NCBI GenBank assembly: GCA_964579825.1
Contig: CAZOHT010000010.1
Coordinates: 39,895 to 103,894 of the forward strand
Reading direction: 5' to 3'
DNA: 64,000 nucleotides
DNA from: SPCO01 sp964579825
GTDB lineage: Bacteria; Chloroflexota; Limnocylindria; Limnocylindrales; CSP1-4
Shown: positions 39,911 through 47,998 of the stretch, piece by piece
Position numbering within the stretch: the first letter of the stretch is position 1
Layout of the letters: the number at the start of each line of letters is the position of its first letter
Translations under genes and position numbers: made by a program
The notes under the pieces: model-generated
Databases searched by the model: none
The model's input: only the letters and a program-made list of their open reading frames with translations
Told to the model about the DNA's origin: nothing

Positions 39911-41251
39911 TCACTCGAAGACCTGGAGCGGAGCGCACGGGTAGACGACCACCGACAGGTCGTCGCGCCCGTCCTGTTGCCTCCGAACGAGGTCGACGAC
40001 CTCGGCCCAGTTGGGCACGATCTGCATGCCCGGGAGGCCATCCGGGAGGGGGCGTTCCAGGTGGACGGTCTGGTACATGAGGATCGGCAGTGCGGGCCCC
40101 GACGCAACGGCACGACGTCGGCGAGGCCGGAGGCGCCTGAGACCGGACGCCCCAAGGCCCACCAGTCCGACCTGACCCTGCGCCCACGCGACCTCGATCC
40201 GGCGACGGACCCGTGCGATCCCGGTGAGCGGTGCGAGCGGATACAGGCCGTGGTGACCGATCCCCTCTGGACACGCGGCGATGAGGATCCGCGACGCGGA
40301 TCGACTGGCGTGCTGGAGGGGGATGATCCCCTTGCTACGCATGAACGTGGCTGAGATGTCCATGGGATACGCATTCGCGATCACGACATCTGCGTTCGCC
40401 GGCATCGCGGCCGCGTACGCCGACCTCGAGTAGGCGGATGCCTCCGCGTAGGCGACAGCCGGATCACCAGCCACGATCCGGACGATCCGGCGCTGGCCGT
40501 CGACGTGCGCCATGACCATCCAGCGCAGACCGACCAAACGGGCGATCTCATCCAGGTCGGCGCGAAAGTCGTTGGCTACGTCGTACCGACCGCCGGCGCC
40601 GGCACGGCCGAAATGCAGCCGAGCGATCGACCGCCGGCCGAGGATCCCAAGGGCGAGCTTGCTTCCACCGCCGAAGCCGGCCGTGTGCTGGGGATACACG
40701 CCGCCGATGCCGATGACCAGGTCGGCAGCCGCGGCCGCGCGGTTGACGACCACGGGCGTCCCCATCCGGCTGACCCCGATCTTCACGCAATCGCCCTGGT
40801 CGTCATGCGAGATGACTCGACAGCCGACGTCAGCGCCCACCTTGCGCGTGAGTCGCTCCCGGGACAACGGGCCGTGGGTGCCTGTCGCGACGAGGACGGT
40901 CACCTGGGATCGTGCGACGCCCGCTGCGTCCAACTCAGCGAGCAGGGCCCCGAGGATCGTCTCGACCGGTGTCGGACGGGTCAGATCGTCGACCACGATG
41001 ACGACGGTTCGCGCTCCGTGGGCGATGGCGGCGAGCGGCTCGGCACCGACGGGGGCACGCACGGCGGCGACGATCTCGTCGAGCTCGAGCGGGCGCGGGA
41101 GCTCCGGGGCATGGACGGTCACCTGCCAGCCCGCCGGAAACGGAAGGTCGACCATGTCATCGCCGTACCAGGCGGCCGTCCTGATCGCGACCGACGACCC
41201 CGGGCGCGCCGGACCGACCGGCGTCAGGAGCGCGGTGTCCTTCAGGTTCAT
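39911..41251 (-). CDS. LarA-family nickel-dependent 2-hydroxyacid racemase/epimerase (DUF2088)
   Basis: 446 residues. The LarA N-terminal domain shows VIVVDDLTRPTPVETIL, VATGTHGPLSRERLTRKVG with the catalytic-type His, and VIGIGGVYPQHTAGFGGGSK with the second His and the lysine that tethers the nickel-pincer cofactor in lactate racemase; LHFGRAG supplies a further His. LarA-superfamily members racemise or epimerise various 2-hydroxy acids. The cofactor genes larB, larC and larE are not in the window. ATG at 41251 overlaps the stop of the ATP-grasp gene before it. Given comA/comB, sulfolactate or a similar acid is a candidate substrate (inference). Confidence 0.82.
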   Translation of the reverse strand: MNLKDTALLTPVGPARPGSSVAIRTAAWYGDDMVDLPFPAGWQVTVHAPELPRPLELDEIVAAVRAPVGAEPLAAIAHGARTVVIVVDDLTRPTPVETILGALLAELDAAGVARSQVTVLVATGTHGPLSRERLTRKVGADVGCRVISHDDQGDCVKIGVSRMGTPVVVNRAAAAADLVIGIGGVYPQHTAGFGGGSKLALGILGRRSIARLHFGRAGAGGRYDVANDFRADLDEIARLVGLRWMVMAHVDGQRRIVRIVAGDPAVAYAEASAYSRSAYAAAMPANADVVIANAYPMDISATFMRSKGIIPLQHASRSASRILIAACPEGIGHHGLYPLAPLTGIARVRRRIEVAWAQGQVGLVGLGASGLRRLRPRRRRAVASGPALPILMYQTVHLERPLPDGLPGMQIVPNWAEVVDLVRRQQDGRDDLSVVVYPCAPLQVFE

Positions 41252-42357
41252 GCCTTCTGGACGCCGAGGAGCGCTCGCAGGACAGTCTCTGCCACGGCGC
41301 ATGATCCACCATTCGCTGGCCGGCAATGGTGGTGCAGGCCGGGCGTGGTGTTGACCTCGAGAAAGACCCCGCCCGATCCCGCAAGGGATCGTGTCGGATC
41401 ATTCGTCAGCACGTCGACGCCGGCGAAGCGCGTCCCGATCGCGGTCACGAGCGGCGCGACCTCATCGATCAGATCCCGTCCGACGAGCGCGGTGACGTCC
41501 TCGTCGTAGATCGTGCGCTGTTCGTGGCTCGAGACGGTGTCCGGGCGGACCCACCTGGCCACGATCGAGTCACCGGCTGGCACGATGTCCTCAGTCGACA
41601 GCCCCTGACCAGCGAGGGTCTGCTCGATGCGCCGATCCACCGACACGCCCTTGGCGGTCAGTAGCTCGATGATCGAGGAGGTCCCGTCCCCGACGATCCG
41701 GATCCCGGAGCGCCGGACGGCATGGATCATCTGCCCATCGAGGAACAGCAATCGGACCGATTCCGCGGGGACCATCCGCTCCACGACGACCCGGTTCGCG
41801 AACAGGGAGGCGAGGGCCAGCGCGTCTGCGAGCGCGTAGCGCGAGCGGACATCGATGGAGACCCCGATGCCCGATCCCGTGCCCTCGGCCGGCTTGACGA
41901 CCAGCGGGGCTTCGTCGACGGATAGGGTGCGCCAGATCCGACCCAGGTCCGCCCGATCGAACGTTCGCGGCCCAGGGATCGGGATCCCGAGGCGGCTGGC
42001 CACGTCGTAGCAGAACGACTTGTCCCCGGCCAGACCCAGCACGACCGGGTCATCGAACTGGACCAGGTAGGTCATGACGCGAGTCTTCCGGCCCCCGAGC
42101 GTGATCTCGCAGACCTCCTGCGACAGCGGACCGCACGTGGCACCGATCGCGGTGGCGGCACCCTGCCACATGGCCATGTACTCCTCGCGTCGGTCCTGCA
42201 CGTAGATCGTCCGGCTGCGACCGGTCGCGATGGCGAGGCTGCGGCGGACGCGCGCTGACCAGCGCAGACCCCTGAAGATCATGCCCGACGCGATCGAATG
42301 TGGGGCCTTGACTCGGATCCGACGAACGCGATGGTCTGGGGACATGGGCTCGAGCAT
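41248..42357 (-). CDS. cyanophycin-synthetase-like ATP-grasp ligase
   Basis: 369 residues from ATG 42357, which has GGGGGCGAGGG upstream. The ATP-grasp domain begins GDKSFCYDVASRLGIPIPG, then LVVKPAEGTGSGIGVSID, VVVERMVPAESVRLLFLDG, RIVGDGTSSIIELL and a late FLEVNTTPGLHHHC metal site. RIVGDGTSSI and the EVNTTPG wording are those of cyanophycin synthetase and related glutathione-synthesis-type ligases, but the Mur-ligase half is absent. It would form an amide on an acid. Substrate unknown. It lies 23 bases after the fibronectin-III gene and overlaps the LarA-family gene. Confidence 0.78.
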   Translation of the reverse strand: MLEPMSPDHRVRRIRVKAPHSIASGMIFRGLRWSARVRRSLAIATGRSRTIYVQDRREEYMAMWQGAATAIGATCGPLSQEVCEITLGGRKTRVMTYLVQFDDPVVLGLAGDKSFCYDVASRLGIPIPGPRTFDRADLGRIWRTLSVDEAPLVVKPAEGTGSGIGVSIDVRSRYALADALALASLFANRVVVERMVPAESVRLLFLDGQMIHAVRRSGIRIVGDGTSSIIELLTAKGVSVDRRIEQTLAGQGLSTEDIVPAGDSIVARWVRPDTVSSHEQRTIYDEDVTALVGRDLIDEVAPLVTAIGTRFAGVDVLTNDPTRSLAGSGGVFLEVNTTPGLHHHCRPANGGSCAVAETVLRALLGVQKA

Positions 42358-42380
42358 ACCGACCCTCGCCCCCAGGCGTG

Positions 42381-43361
42381 CTACGGGGCGTACGTGACGC
42401 TGACCGCCAGGTAGTCGAGCGAGAAGTCGCGGTTGGCGTTCGTGGACGCATCGATGATCCGGACTCGGAAGTTGGTCGTGCTCAACTCGGAGAGCGTCCA
42501 GGATCGGCCCCAGGTGTCGTTCGTGGCGCCGAACACGTAGCTGACCTCGTTGGCGACCGTGATCGCCTGCGTCTTGATCGTCGTCCACGTGGCGCCGCCG
42601 TCCCACGACAGCTGGGCACACAACGTGTTCGTGCTGCTCGCGACCGAGTCGAGCTTGAGGTCCGCCTGGACGCGGATGCCGTCGACGTCCGCGATCGTTC
42701 CCGGCAGACCGAAGGCGAAGCCCCAGAAGCGGTGGCGATCCTTGGTCGTTCCCGGGACCGCGCCCGTGCCGCAGGCTGCCAACGTGCCGGTGCCCGTATT
42801 CGTGTCCACGGCGAACCGGTTGTCGCTGACGCAGGCACGGGTCGGATTCGTCTGGTAGCCGTTGTTGTCGCCGGCGCCGGTCGTATCCGCTGCCTGGTTG
42901 ACGCACGGCGCGAAGGTCGTCGACGTGGCCGTGACCACGGCCGTCGCCTGGTTGCTGACCGCGCTGGTCCAGCTGGCGTAGGTCGTGCGCACCACGTAAT
43001 ACCAGGTGCCCGCACCAGGGCTGTCGGTGGCGGTCGTGGCCGAACCGGGGGTGACGGTCGAGACGAGCGTGTAGCCGCTGCCGCTGGTCGCGGATCGATA
43101 GATGCCGTAGCCGGTGGCATAGGCATCCGCACTCGGCGTCCAGGTCAAGGTCACGGTCGCACCGCCCGTCGCGGCGACGCCGGTCGGCGGCGCGAGGGTG
43201 TCGGCGGCGAATGAGGCGGTGGACGTCGCGGTGTCCGTGAAGCGCGCAAGGGTCCTGGTCGCCGGGATCCCGACGACCAGGAGGAGCGCGACAGCGATCA
43301 GGAACGGGCCGCGACGGCGCACGCGTTCAGGCCCCCAGCCGAGGGGGCCGCGACGGCGCAC
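42381..43361 (-). CDS. SipW-type exported protein with a fibronectin type III domain
   Basis: 326 residues. A twice-repeated Arg/Gly/Pro-rich start is followed by a hydrophobic segment (PFLIAVALLLVVGIPAT) and RFTDTATSTASFAADTL, the cleavage-region wording seen in SipW-dependent proteins. An FnIII domain follows (PPTGVAATGGATVTLTW, GYGIYRSATSGSGYTLVS, GTWYYVVRTTY), then a C-terminal beta-sandwich with FWGFAFGLPGTIADVDGI and several Cys residues. GTG at 43361 and an in-frame GTG at 43322 are both possible starts; they are copies made by a 39-bp duplication. It lies next to the signal peptidase gene, so it is a probable biofilm-matrix or fibre accessory component. Confidence 0.8.
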   Translation of the reverse strand: MRRRGPLGWGPERVRRRGPFLIAVALLLVVGIPATRTLARFTDTATSTASFAADTLAPPTGVAATGGATVTLTWTPSADAYATGYGIYRSATSGSGYTLVSTVTPGSATTATDSPGAGTWYYVVRTTYASWTSAVSNQATAVVTATSTTFAPCVNQAADTTGAGDNNGYQTNPTRACVSDNRFAVDTNTGTGTLAACGTGAVPGTTKDRHRFWGFAFGLPGTIADVDGIRVQADLKLDSVASSTNTLCAQLSWDGGATWTTIKTQAITVANEVSYVFGATNDTWGRSWTLSELSTTNFRVRIIDASTNANRDFSLDYLAVSVTYAP

Positions 43362-43383
43362 GCGTTCAGGCCCCCAGCCGAGG
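43306..43383 (-). repeat. 39-bp tandem duplication spanning a gene start
   Basis: Units 43306-43344 and 43345-43383 are identical; a third partial copy of eight bases follows. Each unit carries a GTG and the flanking sequence. The unit farther upstream on the minus strand also contains the stop codon of the signal peptidase gene. Thirteen codons per unit keep the frame, so the FnIII protein gained a repeated N-terminal segment. Confidence 0.9.
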
Positions 43384-44067
43384 GGGCCGCGGATCCTCGG
43401 TCGCCCAGCGACGCTGGCGCATCCGCCGTTCGCGCGAGGCGCGCACGACCTCCCGGGCCGTGGCGCGTTCGTAGACGTACGCGATCGTCGGCGCGGGCGG
43501 CACGTCCGGCGGTCGGTCGGCCGGCACGGGCGTCGCGACGAGCGAGGCCCGCGGCTCCAGCAGGACGCCGAGCAGCAACAACACGAGGCCGAACGAGATG
43601 ACGAACAGGATGCCGCTCGGCGCGGAGTACAGGGTCAGGAGGTAGCCGGCGAACGGGATGCCGACGGCCACCCGACCGATGACGGCCACGGCCGGCGTCA
43701 GCGATGGATCCGGGGTCGCGTTGGCGTCACCCTGCGTCTCGAGCCAGAGCCCGCCGTCGCGTTCGGCGAGCCGGATGATCCGGTGCGTGAAGACGGCGCG
43801 GTCGGGCCCGCTGCGCAGGCTGACCACGTCACCGACGGCCAGGTCCGCCGGGGCGACCTGGTCGAGGACCACAGCCGCGCCGATGGGGATCGACGGCTCC
43901 ATGGACGGCCCCGCGACCACGAGGGTCGGGTGGCCGGTCAGGGGCAGGACGCGACCAAGCACGAGGACCCCCAGCGACACCACGACGAGCGCCAGCAGGA
44001 GCCCATCGAGGAGTCGCCGGAGGACGGTGACCGAGCGGTCGCGGACCGCGCGGTTCGCGCTCGTCAT
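43366..44067 (-). CDS. sipW: SipW-type signal peptidase I
   Basis: 233 residues. An N-terminal membrane segment (LLDGLLLALVVVSLGVLVLG) precedes VVAGPSMEPSIPIG with the catalytic serine, then FTHRIIRLAE, where a histidine replaces the lysine of classical bacterial enzymes, as in the ER-type SipW branch, and a product-side GRVAVGIPFAGYLLTL. A second membrane segment is near the C-terminus. SipW processes TasA and TapA-type exported proteins. It lies twelve bases after the camelysin-like gene and four before the FnIII gene, so both neighbours are its likely substrates. Confidence 0.87.
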   Translation of the reverse strand: MTSANRAVRDRSVTVLRRLLDGLLLALVVVSLGVLVLGRVLPLTGHPTLVVAGPSMEPSIPIGAAVVLDQVAPADLAVGDVVSLRSGPDRAVFTHRIIRLAERDGGLWLETQGDANATPDPSLTPAVAVIGRVAVGIPFAGYLLTLYSAPSGILFVISFGLVLLLLGVLLEPRASLVATPVPADRPPDVPPAPTIAYVYERATAREVVRASRERRMRQRRWATEDPRPPRLGA

Positions 44068-44079
44068 CGTGATCCCGGG

Positions 44080-44670
44080 TTACGGGTTGTTGGCGGTCTG
44101 CTCGGCAGCGAAGGTGAACGTCACCGCGGAGGTGATCCCCTGCAGGGCGTCCCCGGTGGCCAGCGGCAGATCGACCCGGAAGCACAGGACCTCGTTGGCC
44201 AGTCCGGCCAGCGTGCGGTCGCCCGCCTGGGCACCCTGGGTCGCACTGCCGATGGCCGCACCGTTCAACGCGGTCGTGGCGACCACGATCGTGCCGTCGA
44301 ACGTCGCGCAGCTCGTGCCGAGCGTTCGGACCGTCAGGGTCAGGGCGGTCCCGAGGGTGTTGGTCGCCGTCGTGCTCATGGCATACCGGAACGTCGCCGT
44401 TCCCGCGTTCGCGATCGTCATCGCCTGGGTGTTCGTGTCGCCGGGCATCATGCCGGTCACCGTGAACGCGACGGTCGGGCTGGACGTGATGTCGACGGTG
44501 CCAGCGGCGAACGTCCCCGTGGACGCGGCGGTATCGGTGAAGATGGCCAGCGACATGGCCCCCGCTCCGGCGCTGAGCACGGAGAGGCCGAGGATCGCGG
44601 CGAGGATCCGCCGTCGATGGGCCCCGGGCCGGGCAGGCTGAACCAGATGCGCGCGCTCGGTTTCGGACAA
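44080..44670 (-). CDS. TasA/camelysin-like exported matrix protein
   Basis: 196 residues from a TTG at 44670 with AAGGAGA upstream. The signal region is RRRILAAILGLSVLSAGAGA, then AIFTDTAASTGTFAAGTVDI, the SipW-type cleavage region typical of the TasA/CalY (camelysin) family. The rest is a Thr/Ala-rich beta-sandwich. Members form or accompany amyloid-like fibres in the biofilm matrix (established for Bacillus TasA; inferred here). First gene of the minus-strand run that includes sipW and the FnIII protein gene. Confidence 0.85.
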   Translation of the reverse strand: MSETERAHLVQPARPGAHRRRILAAILGLSVLSAGAGAMSLAIFTDTAASTGTFAAGTVDITSSPTVAFTVTGMMPGDTNTQAMTIANAGTATFRYAMSTTATNTLGTALTLTVRTLGTSCATFDGTIVVATTALNGAAIGSATQGAQAGDRTLAGLANEVLCFRVDLPLATGDALQGITSAVTFTFAAEQTANNP

Positions 44671-44912
44671 CGGAGACTCTCCTTCGACATGCAGCGGGAC
44701 GCTGGATCCCCCGACGCCGATCGATGGGTTCGTGGTTCTCGCCAGCCCGGTCTCGTGCGTCTGCCGCCAGTGAACCGGACGGGAGCCCTCGTCGTCAGGG
44801 GACGCAGGGACTACCGGGGGCGGTACCTTGGTCCCGCGAATCGGCTCGCCTGATGCGACACCGGCGCGACCCTGGCCGGATCGGTGCGTCGGCGCGCTGG
44901 GCCATTGGTCCT

Positions 44913-44932
44913 GCCCGCCTCGACGGGCGGGC
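44913..44932 (-). terminator. hairpin after enoyl-CoA hydratase gene
   Basis: A 7-bp stem, GCCCGCC/GGCGGGC with a 6-base loop, lies nine bases beyond the end of the enoyl-CoA hydratase gene. It separates the catabolic genes from the TasA-like operon. No U-tract is present, so function is inferred from position. Confidence 0.45.
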
Positions 44933-44940
44933 CCCCGCGG

Positions 44941-45792
44941 TCACGCGGTCGGCGTTTCTCCGAGCCCGCTCTCGGCGAGGCGCTCGTCGTAGCGTCGGTC
45001 GCGCCAGGCGAGGGCCGCCTTCAGCCCGTCGCGCTTGACGATGGTGTCCCATTCGCGCTGCTCGGGCGTGTCGGCGGCATTGATGATCGCGCCGAGGTCC
45101 AGCCCGGCCTGGACGGCCAGCCGGAACCCGGCCGCGTCCATCGCCCGGTTGAGCATCGCCTTCGTCGGGCCCATGACCTCGGGCGGCGTCCGTGCCAGGC
45201 GATCGGCCAGGGCGTCCACCTCGGCGTCGAGCCGATCGGCCGGCACGACCCGGTTGATGAGGCCGATCCGCTCGGCTTCGACGGCGTCGATGAGGTCCCC
45301 CGTCAGCAGCAGCTCGCGGGTCTTCTTCTGGCCGATGAGATAGGGCATCAGCAGGGTCACCGGCGCGGAGCCGTAGCGGATCTCCGGCTCGCCGAGCTTC
45401 GTGCCCTCGGCCGCGACCACCAGGTCGCACGCCATGGCCAGTTCGAGCCCCCCGGCGAGGGCGTAGCCGTGGATCTGGGCGATGACCGGCTTCGGCGAAT
45501 CGAGGATGCGGAGCGTCGCCGCGACATCCACGGCCAGCGCCGAGCGCCAGCCGACCGGGCCGCCCATCCCCCCGTCGACCTCCTCGGCGAGGTCGTAGCC
45601 CGCCGAGAAGGCCCGGCCCGCACCGGCGATGACGATGACCCGGACCTCCGGATCGGCATCGGCCGCCTCCACCGCGGCGACGAGCTGCTCGACGAGCTCC
45701 CCGGACAGGGCGTTGAGCTTGGCCGGCCGGTTCAGCGTGAGCCGGACGCCCCACGGGGTCGACGCCGACAGGACCAGCGCGTCGTCAATCAT
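44941..45792 (-). CDS. enoyl-CoA hydratase/isomerase
   Basis: 283 residues. Crotonase fold with oxyanion-hole segment VIAGAGRAFSAGYDLAEE, PVIAQIHGYALAGGLELAMA and the second acidic position in GTKLGEPEIRYG. The C-terminal region with TPEQREWDTIVKRDGLKAAL is common in generic hydratases. The family hydrates alpha,beta-unsaturated acyl-CoA. The start at 45792 overlaps the acyl-CoA synthetase stop (45785). With the CoA ligase, dehydrogenase and aldehyde dehydrogenase upstream it forms an acid-degradation set. Confidence 0.87.
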   Translation of the reverse strand: MIDDALVLSASTPWGVRLTLNRPAKLNALSGELVEQLVAAVEAADADPEVRVIVIAGAGRAFSAGYDLAEEVDGGMGGPVGWRSALAVDVAATLRILDSPKPVIAQIHGYALAGGLELAMACDLVVAAEGTKLGEPEIRYGSAPVTLLMPYLIGQKKTRELLLTGDLIDAVEAERIGLINRVVPADRLDAEVDALADRLARTPPEVMGPTKAMLNRAMDAAGFRLAVQAGLDLGAIINAADTPEQREWDTIVKRDGLKAALAWRDRRYDERLAESGLGETPTA

Positions 45793-47998
45793 CGAACGCC
45801 TCCAGGACGACCAGGGCATCGACCGCGACGGCACCGGCGGCCGTCGCGATGACCGGGTTGAGGTCCACCTCCACGATGTCGGAGCGCTCGCTGGCCAGGC
45901 GCGACAGCCCGACGATGAGGTCCGCGACCGCCGCACGGTCGACGGCGGCGCCGCCGCGGATCCCCTCCAGGAGCCGACGCCCACGGAGCTCGTCCAGCAT
46001 CGTCAGCGCCGTCGCGTGACCGACCGGCGCGAGCCGGATCGCGACGTCGTCGAGGACCTCGGTGAAGATGCCGCCGAGCCCGACGACGACGGCCAGCCCG
46101 AACTGGGCATCCCGGCGCAGCCCGACGATGAGCTCGACGCCGTCGGCGGCCATCGGTTCGACGAGGAGGCCACGCACGCCAAGGTCGTGCTGGCGCGCGA
46201 TCTCGAACAGGCGCGCCGCCGCCGCGCGGATGGACTCGGCATCGGCGAGCCCCAGGCTGACGAGCCCGAGATCGCTCTTGTGAGCCAGGTCCTCGGCGTC
46301 GACCTTGAGGGCGATCGGTCCGGCCAGTGCCCGAGCGGCCTCGACAGCCGCTTCGGCATCGGCGACCGGGATCGCCCGCGTCACCGATAGACCGGCCCCA
46401 GCCAGGAACGCCAGGCTCTCGCGCTCGGACAGCGTCCGCGTGACCACGCTGGTCGCGGTGGCGTGCCCCTGGGCCGCCTCGTCCTGTCCGAACGACGTCC
46501 GATCGGCCGCGAGTGCGGGCCACTCCGCGCGCCAGGGTCGACCATCCGGCGCGCCGCGAGCCTCGCGTCGACCCTGCCAGCGCGCGACCGACGCGATGGC
46601 GCTGAAGGCCTCGACCGCACCGCGCAGCAATGGGGCGCCGTCGCCGTGCTCGTCGAGCAGGGCCTTGATCTCTGGCGGATGCTCGCCCGAGGTGAGCGAG
46701 ACGTAGACCGGCAGGATCGCGGGCCGGTCGCGGGTCGCCGCCAGCAACGGCCGCGTCACGTCGAGGGCCGTCTCCACCTCCGCCGGCATGGACCGGTAGG
46801 GGAAGTCGTGCACGAGCACCAGCACGTCATAGGCGCCCGAGGCGGCCATCGCCTCGAAGCAGGCGCCGTACGCCGCCGTCGGCTCGTCGGCGCCCCAGGG
46901 ATCGAGCGGGTTGCCGATGTAGCCCATGGTCGGGAGGCGCTCGAGGATGGCCGCCCGGGCCGGCTCGGGGATCGGCGGCAGGTCCAGCCCGGTCGTCGGC
47001 ACCAGATCGGCGACGAGCGAGGCCTCGCCGGTCGACACGGTCACGACCCCCGTCCGGCCGCGACCGACACCGCGGCCACTGCGGCGGACTCCCTCCACGA
47101 GCTCGGCGGTCTCGAGCAGCTCATCCAGGTCGCGGCAGCGGATCACGCCCGCCGCGTCGAGCGCGGCGTCGGTGACGCGAGTCTCGCCCGCGAGCGAGCC
47201 CGAGTGCGCGACCGCGGCGGCCTGGGCCTGGTCGCTCCGGCCGACCTTGACAACCATGATCGGCTTGCCGAGCTGGAGCGCCCGGTCGGCCAGCGCCAGG
47301 AACCGCTCCGGACGCTTGAACCCCTCGACGAACAGGATGACCGAGTGCGTCTCGGGGTCGTCCAGGCAGTACGCGAGGTAGTCGCAGACGTCGAGGACCA
47401 CTTCCGAGCCGCAGCTGATGATCCGGCTGAACCCGACCCTCGATCCGGCCTGGATGAACGCGTCCGTGACCGATCCGGACTGGGCGATCCCGGCCACGCC
47501 ACCCAGCGGCTGGTACGGCGACACGTCGCCGATGTACGAGGCGCTGTTGGCGGTGAGGTCCACGACGCCCATGCAGTTGGGACCGACCAGGGCGATCCCG
47601 TGCCGACGGGCGATCTCGGCGACCTCGTCCTGCATCGCGGCGGCCGCGGCACCCCCCTCCACGACACCGCCGCCCGGGATGATGACCGCGGGCACCCCGG
47701 CGGCGGCCGCATCGCGGGTGACCATCGCGGCCCGGAGCGGGTTGAGCGCGACGACCGCGACGTCCGGCCGTTCGGGCAGGTCGGCGAGGCTGGAGTAGCA
47801 GGGCTGGCCGAGCAGCTCGGTGTAGTTCGGGTTCACGAAGTGGCAGCGGGTCGCGCTGCCCATCACGCGGAGGTTGTCGCGCACGGTCTCCGCGATCCCC
47901 GTCCGCGGCGACGCCCCCACGACCGCCACGGACCTGGGCGCGAAGAGCGGCCGCAGGTCGATGGCGCCCGTGGTCGTGCTCGCGTCGGGGGCCGTCAT
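45785..47998 (-). CDS. ADP-forming acyl-CoA synthetase (fused alpha and beta subunits)
   Basis: 737 residues. The CoA-binding domain starts VAVVGASPRTGIAETVRDN with IIPGGGVVEGGA, the succinyl-CoA-synthetase-like ligase region carries VGPNCMGVVDL and IAQSGSVTDAFIQA, and the C-terminal ATP-grasp half has AGPIALKVDAEDLAHKSD and VGLGGIFTEVLDDVAIRLA. These enzymes join an acid to CoA with ATP to ADP. Start ATG overlaps the dehydrogenase stop (ATGA). A feruloyl/coumaroyl or short-chain acid is possible, but substrate cannot be read from sequence. Confidence 0.87.
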   Translation of the reverse strand: MTAPDASTTTGAIDLRPLFAPRSVAVVGASPRTGIAETVRDNLRVMGSATRCHFVNPNYTELLGQPCYSSLADLPERPDVAVVALNPLRAAMVTRDAAAAGVPAVIIPGGGVVEGGAAAAAMQDEVAEIARRHGIALVGPNCMGVVDLTANSASYIGDVSPYQPLGGVAGIAQSGSVTDAFIQAGSRVGFSRIISCGSEVVLDVCDYLAYCLDDPETHSVILFVEGFKRPERFLALADRALQLGKPIMVVKVGRSDQAQAAAVAHSGSLAGETRVTDAALDAAGVIRCRDLDELLETAELVEGVRRSGRGVGRGRTGVVTVSTGEASLVADLVPTTGLDLPPIPEPARAAILERLPTMGYIGNPLDPWGADEPTAAYGACFEAMAASGAYDVLVLVHDFPYRSMPAEVETALDVTRPLLAATRDRPAILPVYVSLTSGEHPPEIKALLDEHGDGAPLLRGAVEAFSAIASVARWQGRREARGAPDGRPWRAEWPALAADRTSFGQDEAAQGHATATSVVTRTLSERESLAFLAGAGLSVTRAIPVADAEAAVEAARALAGPIALKVDAEDLAHKSDLGLVSLGLADAESIRAAAARLFEIARQHDLGVRGLLVEPMAADGVELIVGLRRDAQFGLAVVVGLGGIFTEVLDDVAIRLAPVGHATALTMLDELRGRRLLEGIRGGAAVDRAAVADLIVGLSRLASERSDIVEVDLNPVIATAAGAVAVDALVVLEAFDD

